A stretch of 64,000 nucleotides of DNA. Origin: Nereocystis luetkeana (lineage: Eukaryota; Sar; Phaeophyceae; Laminariales; Laminariaceae). Of this stretch, positions 52,601-58,737 are shown piece by piece. The DNA lies in contig JARUPZ010000010.1 of the NCBI GenBank assembly GCA_031213475.1, positions 2,907,985 through 2,971,984 of the forward strand. The letters run 5' to 3'. Numbering within the stretch: position 1 is the stretch's first letter; each line of letters begins with the position of its first letter. The notes under the pieces were generated by a model that saw only the letters and a list, made by a program, of their open reading frames with translations, ran no database searches and was not told the DNA's origin. The position numbers and the translations under genes are program-made.

Positions 52601-52987
52601 ACCTACGTACTGTAGGCGTTCGGGTTGGCCATCGGGTAGGTTTCGTGATATACCTACGTACTGTAGGCGTTCGGGTTGGCCATCGGGTAGGTTTCGTGAT
52701 ATACCTACGTACTGTAGGCGTTCGGGTTGGCCATCGGGTTGCACGTCATGCTTTTTCATAAAAACCAGGCTTCGGCCTACTGCAGGTATTGAGGCACCCA
52801 GCTCCCCAAGTGATTTTGCATCAGAAGGCAAAAGTAGGCGTTCGTGCTACGAACCCCTACTGCATGCAGGCGTCTCACCTTATTTCCTACCACCACGGAG
52901 GCGGCTCCACTCCGGGGCCCGGGGAGCTGGTCGCCAGAGGCACCCGCGGAGGAAGGGTCGGGCTTGACCTGGCGCCATGATCGCGAC
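35018..52987 (-). CDS. Kelch-BTB-BACK protein, LZTR1-like (13 exons, 5' end missing)
   Basis: Thirteen minus-strand exons splice in phase to 490 codons and a stop at 35018-35020. Six kelch blades come first (residues about 1-315), each with an FGGY(N/D/G)G motif, a partner W, and usually a conserved LND-type strand. A BTB/POZ domain follows (about 325-412; ELSDVTFIVDG, LRSEHFRAMLYGGMRES, LLEYLYTD), then a BACK domain (about 412-490; LCEEAI, HNAEGLK, LEL.QEPELLMEI). Kelch before BTB is the LZTR1 order, the reverse of KLHL proteins; only one BTB-BACK unit is present, whereas animal LZTR1 has two. Known members of this class bind CUL3 through BTB/BACK and recruit substrates through the propeller; a ubiquitin-ligase adaptor role here is inferred. 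Five splice sites fall inside blades at equivalent phase-1 positions, suggesting blade duplication. The 5' exon with Met was not found above 52987. Confidence 0.92.
35451..35618 (+). repeat. Element C tail next to BACK exon
   Basis: A C run of about 46 bases, then GCCTGGTCGGTCAAAAACCC and GACATGAGTACCACCCCTTC, ending against the minus-strand splice donor at 35618. Confidence 0.7.
35619..35736 (-). CDS. Kelch-BTB gene exon (BACK domain)
   Basis: One base completes Gln, then FLLVRLKTLCEEAIRKSI and VCAIFLLAHKHNAEGLK, the 3-box/BACK region. The acceptor (A-rich, ending AAAG) has almost no pyrimidine tract and lies at the edge of a tandem repeat; the donor GTGGGA lies against the C-rich end of a poly-C element. 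Phase 2 in, phase 0 out. Confidence 0.88.
35738..36215 (+). repeat. Three tandem units of about 190 bases
   Basis: Each holds TTTCCACCCACRARAAACGC, AATCGGGGAAGGTCGGAAG and GTACCAGGTATTGAACTACA; each begins near 35738, 35934 and 36123. TACCWGGTA occurs at several points, some present in one unit and absent in another. Confidence 0.85.
36471..36577 (-). CDS. Kelch-BTB gene exon (BTB end)
   Basis: CGGCAG acceptor, donor GAGCA|GTGAGT, phase 0 in and phase 2 out: DVSHSVFLKLLEYLYTDAL, then VSANQAVHLLVASEQ, the C-terminal helices of a BTB domain. Confidence 0.92.
36815..37045 (+). mobile_element. MITE A copy interrupted by a nested MITE A
   Basis: The left arm (36815-36852) stops at TTGTTA and resumes at 36967 with TAGTAAAAATAGCG, the expected continuation. 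Between them lies a complete second copy. The junction shows a TA duplicated. The right end has a C10 run and a CCAGGTA insertion near 37015. Confidence 0.8.
36853..36966 (-). mobile_element. MITE A copy nested in another MITE A
   Basis: TTACGGGGAACCATAGTTA start, reversed core ACTAACAATATTTGGTCC, CCCCCCCGTAA end, flanked by TA on each side. Confidence 0.8.
37098..37207 (+). mobile_element. MITE A copy
   Basis: GCGGGGGACCATAGTTAATA start, AAATATTGTTGGTAAAAA core, CTATGGTCCCCCGTCG end. Confidence 0.8.
37575..37622. repeat. (GA)n microsatellite
   Basis: About 23 GA units with one AAAG break. Confidence 0.95.
37797..38335 (+). mobile_element. Element C copy with second tail type
   Basis: GCGAGCTAAGACAACCAGGG, a T/G block, CATATGCAAGTCCGTCTCAC, GGCGCGTCGCGCTTGGTGCA, end GATATCGAGTACACCCC; then CTCCGTCTCGAAAGGGATAC and C-rich tail. 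Confidence 0.78.
38529..38633 (-). mobile_element. MITE A copy, reversed
   Basis: Near-perfect ends, flanked by TA. Its core reads AACCTATATATTTAACC with no CCTGGTA, the empty counterpart of the next copy. Confidence 0.88.
38653..38762 (-). mobile_element. MITE A copy, reversed, with CCTGGTA insertion
   Basis: Same core as the copy at 38529 except for an exact 7-base CCTGGTA after AAAACCTA (38693-38701). Only 18 bases separate it from the blade/BTB exon donor at 38780. Confidence 0.85.
38781..38874 (-). CDS. Kelch-BTB gene exon (BTB middle)
   Basis: ATTAG acceptor, AAG|GTGTGT donor, phase 2 in and phase 0 out. It encodes RVHLALRSEHFRAMLYGGM and RESEAGTEIEIK, the core BTB helices and strand. 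A MITE ends 19 bases beyond the donor. Confidence 0.9.
39249..39346. mobile_element. Foldback B copy, TTAA-ended
   Basis: TTAACCCCTTTAGAACCGCA start and GCGGTTCTAAAGGGGTTAA end are exact complements over about 20 bases; the inner arm has a TATGTG change. Confidence 0.85.
39412..39520 (+). mobile_element. MITE A copy
   Basis: TTACGGGGGACCATAGTACA start, AAATACTGTTGGCAAAAAT core, GGTTCCCCGCAA end, TA flanks. Confidence 0.8.
39812..39906. mobile_element. Foldback B copy
   Basis: TAACCCTGTTAGCACCCAAG start and CGGTCCTAAAAGGGTGA end with AAACGGGACTGCGG. Confidence 0.75.
39970..40195 (+). repeat. AGATC-rich repeat D
   Basis: AGATGGATCATCTAG, GGTCCCACCCGACAGCATGA, then ATACAGCTCATACAGATCAT units with a TACCTGGTA insertion near 40135. 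Confidence 0.65.
40267..40381. mobile_element. Foldback B copy, degenerate
   Basis: AACCCTTTGAGGATTCTGCC start and GAACGGGACTGCAG end; the left arm is heavily mutated. Confidence 0.5.
40610..40706. mobile_element. Foldback B copy
   Basis: TTAATCCTTTTAGAACCGCA start, GGGGGCAAAC and GCCCCCAGAACGGGACTGCA arms, AGAAGGATCA end. Confidence 0.78.
41090..41193 (+). mobile_element. MITE A copy
   Basis: TTACGGGGGGCATAGTTAAT start, TTGCTAGTAAAAATGG core, GGCCTCCCGTAA end. Confidence 0.8.
41262..41370. mobile_element. Foldback B copy, degenerate
   Basis: ATTAACCCTTTTGAGTAAGT start and AATGGGACTGCAATCC end with GAAGGGGTTTAA; the arms no longer pair well. Confidence 0.5.
41727..41815 (+). repeat. Interspersed repeat G
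   Basis: CACATTAAACCGTTCTTTCT, ACCCGTCGACATCCAGCACA. Other copies: 54107-54185, 63548-63625 and reversed at 37213-37285. Confidence 0.7.
42101..42246 (-). CDS. Kelch-BTB gene exon (blade 6 end and BTB start)
   Basis: TGTCAG acceptor, donor GCCAG|GTACTA, phase 0 in and phase 2 out. VVLNDFYEWRF closes the propeller; MRRLVNNRELSDVTFIVDGF opens the BTB domain. The donor itself reads CCAGGTA, the core of the TACCWGGTA motif. Confidence 0.92.
42289..42365 (-). repeat. Element C second tail, reversed
   Basis: G12 run, GGGTACTCATATGTTGCTTG, TTGACCATTGAGCACGACTC. It sits about 45 bases upstream of the BTB-start exon acceptor, giving a C-rich tract on the minus strand. Confidence 0.65.
42366..42830. 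repeat. G-rich minisatellite, units about 60-70 bases
   Basis: Repeated GGGGGG(G)TCCCCGGGGTCACG with ACCAT and TCGGGGTGG-like spacers, with pure G runs up to about 29. It lies in the intron between blade 6 and BTB exons. Confidence 0.75.
42831..42915 (-). repeat. Element C second tail, reversed
   Basis: GTACTCATTCGCTGCTTGCC, TTGACCATTGACACGCATCC, CTCCAGACGGAG then G run. Confidence 0.65.
42961..43053 (-). CDS. Kelch-BTB gene exon (blade 6)
   Basis: CGCCCAG acceptor, CAG|GTGGGT donor, phase 0 both sides, 31 codons: DVPTGRSSLVAQVHGNSLF, then IFGGYNGQ. Confidence 0.9.
43490..43672 (-). mobile_element. Element C, 3' half, reversed
   Basis: GGGTGTACTCGATCGGAGAG, CATGCATGGCCGCAGTCGTA, CGGGTTTCACCGACCAGGCA, then a 13-base G run at the inner end. 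Confidence 0.78.
43830..44140 (+). repeat. AGATC-rich repeat D
   Basis: GATCATACAGATCATACAGA, CGTCCCACCCGGCAACATGA, AAGTATCTAGATCATGACC, GATCTGTATATGATCTGTCC. Confidence 0.7.
44222..44860 (+). repeat. Two tandem units of about 298 bases plus partial third
   Basis: Units start near 44222, 44520 and 44817 (ACGCTACTGCAACATATCAC, ACGTTACGATATCGGAC, ACGCTACAACATCTCAC). Each has ACAATCGGAGCAAT or its remnant and CGATATATCGGG palindromes after CTCGTCCGATATAT. Confidence 0.8.
44914..45053 (-). CDS. Kelch-BTB gene exon (blade 5)
   Basis: ATGCAG acceptor, CTC|GTGAGT donor, phase 1 in and phase 0 out. It encodes PTPRYFHSCAVHNGSMYVFG, the GYNGSDRLCDFF strand, and SGTWKEL of blade 6. Confidence 0.92.
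45655..45676. repeat. (CGTA)n palindromic microsatellite
   Basis: ACGTACGTAGTACGTACGTA, a self-complementary stretch. Confidence 0.9.
45780..46205 (-). repeat. GATCTATCTGTAGAT 15-bp array
   Basis: About 28 units of GATGATCTATCTGTA, the reverse complement of the array at 4257-4605. Because 15 is a multiple of 3 the array stays open and reads as a DDLSVDDISV repeat; codon drift is not limited to third positions, so it is treated as non-coding. Confidence 0.88.
46282..46345 (-). CDS. Kelch-BTB gene exon (blade 4 end, blade 5 start)
   Basis: GCCAG acceptor, donor GTGG|GTGAGT, phase 0 in and phase 1 out: RMNDFYRCDLETMTWAQIPG. It completes the MND strand of blade 4 and opens blade 5. Confidence 0.85.
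46507..46614 (-). mobile_element. MITE A copy, reversed
   Basis: TTACGGTGGACCATATTACA start, reversed core CACAATATTTGGCCCC, GGTCCCTCGTAA end followed by TA. Confidence 0.8.
46930..47195 (+). repeat. Four tandem units of about 60 bases
   Basis: ATTATTGTGCAACACAAGTG, GGATAAATTACCCGGTAATT and GAGGAGCCC repeat four times; the fourth runs into a foldback B. Confidence 0.85.
47198..47282. mobile_element. Foldback B copy, truncated left end
   Basis: ACCGCAGTCCCGTTTTGGGA start and CCCCAACAACGGGACGGCAG end. Confidence 0.65.
47313..47407. mobile_element. Foldback B copy with matched variant arms
   Basis: Outer arms are AACCATTCCAGGGCCGCAGT and ACTGCGGCCCTGGAATGGTT, exact complements, though both depart from the family outer sequence AACCCTTTTAGAACC. 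Confidence 0.85.
47402..48058 (+). mobile_element. Element C, full-length, with second tail and 48-base C run
   Basis: AATAGGTTGGGTTAGCAACG start; TTGAAGCTGTCATCCATGTG; end GATATCGAGTACACCCCCTC; then the second tail (GGGATGCGTGGTCAATGGTC, AAATGAGTACG) and about 48 C at 48009-48056. Confidence 0.82.
48114..48232 (-). CDS. Kelch-BTB gene exon (blade 4, first part)
   Basis: GTTAAG acceptor, CAG|GTGAAA donor, phase 1 in and phase 0 out. It encodes SLWEEVETSGQLPS and NVYVFGGYDGVQ. A 48-base C run on the plus strand begins about 55 bases beyond the donor. Confidence 0.9.
48670..48704. repeat. (CCGAT)n microsatellite
   Basis: Seven CCGAT units, then CCCGACCCGACC-type sequence. Confidence 0.95.
48825..48974 (-). 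CDS. Kelch-BTB gene exon (blade 3)
   Basis: AAACAG acceptor and TTTG|GTGAGT donor, phase 1 both sides, again exactly 50 codons (TRTWSKVEPAGAPP, FCLFGGYDGTTWLNDMHRF). It has the same length and phase as blade 2, as expected for tandem exon duplication. Confidence 0.92.
49218..49278 (-). pseudogene. Partial duplicate of kelch blade-3 exon (pseudoexon)
   Basis: About 55 bases match the start of the blade-3 exon with its acceptor (48922-48980); both encode an EPAGAPP-like stretch. In the exon's frame the copy reads into a stop (ACG TGA) four codons in, after an A-run, and similarity stops before the FGGY motif. Flanking A-rich intron sequence (AAATTCAGAT) is also duplicated at 49011-49115 and 49347-49356. 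Confidence 0.6.
49586..49681. repeat. (AAAT)n array, 24 units
   Basis: Perfect AAAT units about 90 bases beyond the donor of the blade-2 exon. Confidence 0.97.
49772..49921 (-). CDS. Kelch-BTB gene exon (blade 2)
   Basis: GCACAG acceptor and ATCG|GTGAGG donor, phase 1 both sides, exactly 50 codons: one full blade (VRDWKEVKCHG, SLYLFGGYNGSQWLNDFHGF). An AAAT array lies about 90 bases past the donor. Confidence 0.92.
50043..50160 (-). repeat. Element C second tail, reversed, with G run
   Basis: A G run of about 24 then CGTACTCATTTGTTGCTTGC, TGACCATTGACCACGCATCC, TTTCGAGACGGAGC. Confidence 0.72.
50760..50863. mobile_element. Foldback B copy
   Basis: TCACCCTTTTAGAACCGCGA start, AGTTTGTCCCCAAAACGAGG arm, GGTCCCAAAAGGGTCA end. 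Confidence 0.72.
51110..51545. repeat. CCAACACCAAC-type low-complexity array
   Basis: A/C-rich sequence (ACACCAACACCAAC, CACCACCACC), with one 80-base block duplicated (CACCTCTAACCCAGACACAA at about 51330 and 51429). Confidence 0.85.
51558..51663 (-). mobile_element. MITE A copy, reversed
   Basis: TTACGCGGGGGCCATAGTTA start, reversed core ACTAACAATATTCGGTCC, GGTCCCCCTTAA end, TA flanks. It lies 98 bases from the blade-1 exon (51761). Confidence 0.82.
51761..51824 (-). CDS. Kelch-BTB gene exon (blade 1, C-terminal half)
   Basis: TTTAAG acceptor, donor TTTG|GTGGGT, phase 0 in and phase 1 out. It encodes MFMFGGYGGSGRLDDFWEFD, with the FGGY and LDDFW strand typical of kelch. Confidence 0.88.
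51880..52245. repeat. (GGCAA)n pentanucleotide array
   Basis: About 65 units of GGCAA or GGCGA, GACAA and GGCAG variants. Open in several frames because a pentamer array cycles through all frames. Confidence 0.95.
52591..52741 (+). repeat. Three identical 51-base tandem units
   Basis: TTCGTGATATACCTACGTAC, TGTAGGCGTTCGGGTTGGCC repeat three times without visible change except at the last unit end. Confidence 0.92.
52745..52870 (+). repeat. Interspersed repeat E, copy next to exon
   Basis: CTACTGCAGGTATTGAGGCA and GATTTTGCATCAGAAGGCAA, matching 8310-8375; it ends within about 10 bases of the minus-strand donor at 52878. Confidence 0.65.
52879..52987 (-). CDS. Kelch-BTB gene, first visible exon (blade 1, N-terminal half)
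   Basis: GCGGCAG acceptor, AAG|GTGAGA donor, phase 2 in and phase 0 out. It encodes SWRQVKPDPSS, then GPRSGAASVVVGNK, a kelch blade up to the strand before FGGY. The reading frame has a stop just above the acceptor and no Met, so an upstream exon is required. Confidence 0.8.
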
Positions 52988-53235
52988 CTGCCGCCTGCTC
53001 AGTGGCGCGGGGAACAAAAAACGCCTAAACAACGGCCATAAAACCCCGTACCACTCGATCCCCAAACATAAGGACATTTTGTATTAAATATTAGGATATA
53101 AATGGTCCCACAAACTCGTGACTACATCACCAATACATTTTACAACGTCCAATCTTGAAAACCAACCACACGCACATCGTCGAGAACCTATCCCCGTCCT
53201 ATACATATATAGGCACGCCTGATGATGGTGATGAT

Positions 53236-53264
53236 CTCCCCCCCCCCCCCCCCCCCCCCCCCCC
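53236..53264. repeat. Poly-C run
   Basis: About 28 consecutive C. Confidence 0.97.
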
Positions 53265-53298
53265 TTATTTTTTAACTTGCTACACCCCCGAGATTCTA

Positions 53299-53404
53299 TT
53301 ACGGGGGACCATAGTAAACAGGACTTACGGTACACACAAAAACCCATACATTTCCCTATTTTTACCAACAATATTTGGTCCTATTTACTATGGGCCCCCA
53401 GTAA
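53299..53404 (-). mobile_element. MITE A copy, reversed
   Basis: TTACGGGGGACCATAGTAAA start, reversed core CCAACAATATTTGGTCC, GGGCCCCCAGTAA end, TA flanks. Confidence 0.82.
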
Positions 53405-54106
53405 TACTGCAAGTCCACCACATTCTCGAAGGGGGGGGCTTGTGTATCACACTTGGTCAGCTATACCTGGATTTCAAGTCAACCATATCCCGAGTACGGG
53501 AACCTTGTGTATACGTATTATATACCTGGTGTGCGAGTATACCATTTTCGATTTTCGAATTTCGATTTTCGACACAAGTGCGAAGCACGTCAAACTTTTT
53601 AAGAAAAGAGCGAACGAAAAAACTAAAAAAAAAAAAAAATGGGGGTGGCAGGGGGCAGGGGATGGAGGGAAAAAACGCCTTCGATCGAATAGATGACAAA
53701 AGCTGCGTCCAACCACGAAAATATTTCAATTGTTGTCCAAAAACAGACACACCCACGCTTTGAAAATCTGCAGCTTCCGGTTCTGTTTTCCTTGTATACG
53801 GAACCGTACTTCCTGCATGCGACCATATAAAACCCGCACATACTCTCTCGTAGTGCGCGCGATCAAAGTATCGCACACAGCATGTAAAGACGATTTTCGA
53901 CCTAAATCCTTGACCTCACAACTGTTGCTTTAATTTTATAGACACAACAAACAGTAGAACGTCGAAGCTTTGAATACGAGACCGAACACAGAACACGCAA
54001 TCGGTGCGTACGAGGGTCGCGTGAAGCCTCAACGCGGGCCGCAAGCGGGCCGTGAATCAGTCAAGTGTCGGACAGAGCAAGCACAGCGGTGTGGCGTCTT
54101 GTCTTC

Positions 54107-54185
54107 ACATTAAACCGTCCTTTCTACCCAACTGCGTCAGTAAACCCAATTGTCCGGCCTGATTCCTTATCCCAGAGAGATACTA
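54107..54185 (+). repeat. Interspersed repeat G
   Basis: CTTCACATTAAACCGTCCTT, TCTACCC, CTTATCCCAGAGAGATA. Confidence 0.65.
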
Positions 54186-54645
54186 ATCCTGTAGTCACAG
54201 ATTGTGATCCGGATAAAAAAAGTTAAGATAGTGGCAGTGGAATAGCTCCTCCATCAACGCGTACAGTACACTCAAGAAAACGATCAAATACACATGATAC
54301 GAGGAACAGAGTACTATAGTTTTGCGACCGAAGAGCTTGCACTGGTAGAGGTACGAGCAGGGTTGTGAACCGAAAACTGCAAGTCGTTTTTTTTCGGTCG
54401 TTTTTTCTCTCGCTTTTTTACTACCGAAAACCGGCATTTTTTTTTCCGTTTACTCGCAAAAAAAAAGAAGACCAAAACCGACCGAAATGTTCGGGGGGGC
54501 GGAGGGGGGGGTCGTTTTTTTTTCGGTGTGCTTAATAAAACCCCGACCGAAACCGACCGACTTTTCGGTGCGGAACCGAAAAACCGAGCCATTTTACGTT
54601 CTTGGTTCTCAATCCTGGCTACGAGTATACCCGATGAGGCCCTTG

Positions 54646-54727
54646 CAGCATTATTATTTGGGAGCTCGCGGACGTCGATCCGGGTGTGCTATTATTTGGG
54701 AGCTCGCGGACGTCGATCGGGGTGTGC
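54646..54727 (+). repeat. Tandem duplication, about 38-base unit
   Basis: ATTATTTGGGAGCTCGCGGA then CGTCGATC(C/G)GGGTGTGC occurs twice. Confidence 0.9.
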
Positions 54728-57336
54728 GACAGCGCCAGCGGCGGAGATTGTTGGTATCCTTAAACAGGTCAACAGGAAACACCTAATCTGGGCAAGCCTG
54801 AGATTCTTATTGGGGTGCCATTTTCAAACAACCTTTGAGCATAGGCTATTATATACCTGGTAGGATTTAGTGTAGAGTCCACCACTGAGGCGTTTTTCTT
54901 GGCCCAAACGTCTTAGCGTTCTCCAAAAAGCGAACACTACCACTGCCCTCTCATAATATAATAACCGATTATACGCTCAACGTTCAACCAAAAGGGTCTT
55001 AATATTTCGGGACATACATAGTGGTATGTTCTTATTGGGCACTTTCTTATTGGCGGTGCCTGATACTGTACATGTACTGCTGTAGCATAGCCGCTGTTAC
55101 TACAGCAGTGGATATGTAAGTATGTACGTACCGCCGTACGTGCCTGCTTACCCTAGAAGTAGACGTGCCGCAGGAGTGCAGCAGCCAGCAGTGTACAAAG
55201 TACACGCAATCATGTTAATACTCGCACCCGGCACTTTATTAAGGGCAACACCCCCACATGAGAGGGTGGGGGGAAAGAAAAAAAGCAGACTCTTTCAAAA
55301 GGAGAATGCGAGAATTAAACCGAACATTGCTCCGCTGGCGTAAATCTGCCCATTTAGGCGAACTCCCTCATTCCTCAGACGTGCCAGAAAAGCGATGCTG
55401 CTCTACTGAGTCAGCGTGTTGTCACGAAACTGTCAGGCGTTTTTCTTCCCGCCGACGGTGGTATCATTTTCGGCTTCGGCCAACGGCGGTCACCGCCCCG
55501 ACCCGGAACTCTAACGCAAACCCTAACCCTAGCCAGAGGTCTGCTTGGTGGGTGTGCCAGCTGGTCGTGGCGTTTGGAAAAGCTCTATTCGCTGTAGGGG
55601 CACATCGAAGCAAGTTTGCCTGCACGGGCAGCTCTACGCCTCCACGCGAAATCAACACGGATTGCTGCTTTGCTGTTCTGCTGACCAGAGTACCAGCCCC
55701 TCTATAAAACAAGAAAATACTTAACTACCGGTACAAAGCGCGCGTCGGCATATCGCGGCCGTGCTGACCGCGGAGGTACGAGTACATACCAGGTACGGTC
55801 GTATCACACATGTGCCAGAGTGACACAACCCCCGGACGGATTTCAAAGTTGGGTTCTCTAGTCTGCAGCAATGCATATTATTAGTACGTGCCAGCCACTA
55901 CGCCAGGACTATTCACCGTTGGTATACTGTGTTGGATATCGAACGAGAGGCGGTTCCGCCAGCTACGCTCTCGCTAACGAGCAAGGATCGAACAGAACAA
56001 ATGGTGCAAACAAAACAGGTGCCAACAGGCGACCTGCAAGGCCAAGAGCTCCACGCTACATCCAGGAGAACAACCCGGACGCTGCATGCATGTGCGTACA
56101 TGGTTAGGTTGATATGTACGAAAGAGAAAATGCAGCACCGCACGGTAGCACCGCAACAAAAAAAGGAATAACGTGGAAACGAAAAATGGGGGAAAAAAAC
56201 GCCGCCTGATTGGAACACCTTGCGCCGGTAGACAACCAAAAAATCCCGTCTGATTGGAACAGCAGAGCGTCGCTCAGCTTCGTACGCAGCCCTCCCCTGT
56301 CGCGACCGACTCAACGCCGATTCGGTTCGGGTAAAGCTTCCCTCGCTCTCTGCCCCAGCGAGCGCGGTCGCAGGCCTCGCGTGAAGCCCGGCGCTCACCG
56401 TGGGGCTCGTTCGCTAGCTCGACAATATTGGTGGTAAGACGCGCGGAGCTCTCTCACTCGCTGATTTTCAGCTTGTTCGCAAACATACGCACCGCTCGCA
56501 ATACTATTTTGCAAAACCAAAACGACCCTAGTCAAGATACACTCCTACAGAAAATCTTCAACCCGACATCAGGAGGCCAGAGAGAGCGCATTCATGCTTC
56601 CGTCGCGTCTCGATGCACACTATGAATAGACGCCTATATAGCCACGAAAACGCCCACCGCGCTCTTTCCAACCTACCCCCTCTACCCGCCAGCGCCCACT
56701 GGCACCAGCGATGGCACCGGGCTCGCCCGGGTTGCTGTGCTATGGGCACAGACGCACGCACGCACGCACGCACACAAAACTTAGAAAAAGGCTCGCGACA
56801 CCATGTAATCGAAGGAGGCGGTGTTCAAGTGGGAGCTCTGAAATGCCGGGGATGTATGTACCAACCGAGCACGCTACGCGTAGAGAAAAACGTACGAGCT
56901 CAAGCAGGTCAATGCAAACAAAAATAACTCCAACAGCGATACGATTGCAATAATTGATACCATAAGCACACGGAAGCTTTCGATCAGTGTCGGCATAAAA
57001 GAGGGCAAAACGCGATGGATACGATATAAATAATATCCAAAGTTCGACACTTTGATACACGTCGAAACTTTTAACTTTTGACGCGATATTCAGCACTAGC
57101 CACGACTCTGATCGCCGACTTCGGCGGCGGCTGCGACTGCGACGTATATACCAGGTATACAACACATGTATTATGTACGGCACCTATAGAGCACTACAGC
57201 AGTAGTACCAGGTATGAATCTTGCTTGACCTGTGGACTGCGTGATGCTGCTTGCTGTGCTGCGTACCGGACGTGTCTGTTTGTCGCTGTGGTTTGTTTCG
57301 TTTGTTATACGCACTCGTACTCGTACAGCAGTAAGC

Positions 57337-57381
57337 AGTCAGTCAGTCAGTTAGTCAGTCAGTCAGTCAGTCAGTCAGTCT
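57337..57381. repeat. (CAGT)n microsatellite
   Basis: About 11 CAGT units with one TTAGT change. Confidence 0.95.
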
Positions 57382-57494
57382 GTGTGTTCGTGTTTCGTTT
57401 GGCGCTGGCTGTGCTAAGCCTCGTGCCACCTGCGATATGATGAAACGCGCGACCAGACAACAGACCGCAAACGACCATAACAACAACAGGGCAA

Positions 57495-57840
57495 CAGCAG
57501 CAGTAGCAGTAGCAGTAGCAGCAGCAGCAGCAGCGGCGGCGGCGGCGGCAAGAGTCTTACTGGTGCGATACCGGCTACCCGGACCATCCTACTCGCATCA
57601 GAGACTACTGCATTGCTGCACATACCAACAACCACATACGAACACGAACATGGATCTCTCGATCAATGTTGCTAAAACTACTGTACCACCATGTGTATGA
57701 TAGCAGCAGCAGCAGCGGCAAGAGTCTTACTGGTGCGATACCAGCTACCCGAATCATCCTGCTCGTATCAGAGAGTACTATCTGTACATAACAACAACCA
57801 CATACGAGTACGAACATGGATCTCTCGACCAATGTTGCAT
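57495..57840 (+). repeat. Duplicated CAG-led unit
   Basis: A (CAG)n or GGC stretch, then GGCAAGAGTCTTACTGGTGC and ACATGGATCTCTCGA, occurs at 57510-57672 and 57700-57839. Confidence 0.88.
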
Positions 57841-57854
57841 GTGATGGCAGCAGC

Positions 57855-57916
57855 AGCAGCACCACCACCACCACCACCACCACCACCACCAGCACCACCA
57901 CCACCACCACCACCAG
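57855..57916. repeat. (ACC)n microsatellite
   Basis: About 18 CAC/ACC units. Confidence 0.95.
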
Positions 57917-58689
57917 CAAACCAGCAGCGGTAGCAGCAGCAGTACCTTCGGCCCTTATATTCATACCAGGCTACACACGTACGAAGTCCACTTGGCCATG
58001 TTGGGACCCAGAGTCCAAGCAGTGCTTGCGACCACCACAACAACAAAGGAGTGCGGTCTTCATCCGTATCGCAATGTGTCAGCGCGAACACCACCACGAG
58101 GCGCGAGTACCATGCTCCGCGCGTGCCGTTTTCACCCCTTGCGCAGCGCGCGGTAGTACTGCTGTTCGCTGTAGGCTGTCCGAGTAACACTCGAGCTGTA
58201 CGTTCAATTTTCTGTATCAGGTTACCACCCTCCTGTGCTATTAATAGCCCACGGTCGGACACTCTCACGTATTATGCCACTCCTGGACTAAAATGTAACG
58301 ACCGTTCCTTGATAATTATCGATACCTAACGGTCTCTACATTTCCGTCCACAGTAATACGTACAGCAGCAGTTTACATGAAAATGCAATTTCAAGTTTGC
58401 TCTGATAAGTACCACTTTTGTCCGAAATTGTAATAAACGCTTGATTGTTAATATGTATTATTACACGTATCTTACATTTGCGGACACAAAGTGATGCCGA
58501 GGACGCGGATGGCCGATACAAGTGCAGGGGAGAGGGGGGGGAGGGAGGAGGAGGAGGAGGAGGAGAGGACGAGGACAGCAACGCTTCGCTGCGGTGGAAT
58601 TGTGGGGGCCCTGTGGCTATCGTCTGCGGTGCCTATAAAGCAGCAGAAGAAGTCGTGGTAAAATTGTCATTTTAGACTGTCTTGCTGCA

Positions 58690-58737
58690 GCTGCTACCCT
58701 GTTGCTGCCGCTGCTGCTGCTGCTGCTGCCGCAATTT
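58690..58737. repeat. (CTG)n microsatellite
   Basis: CTGCTGCTGCTGCTGCTG with CCG and CTA variants. Confidence 0.9.

Noticed and set aside
55509-55532. AACCCTAACCCTAGCC telomere-like stretch
   Set aside because: Only about two units, with no array.
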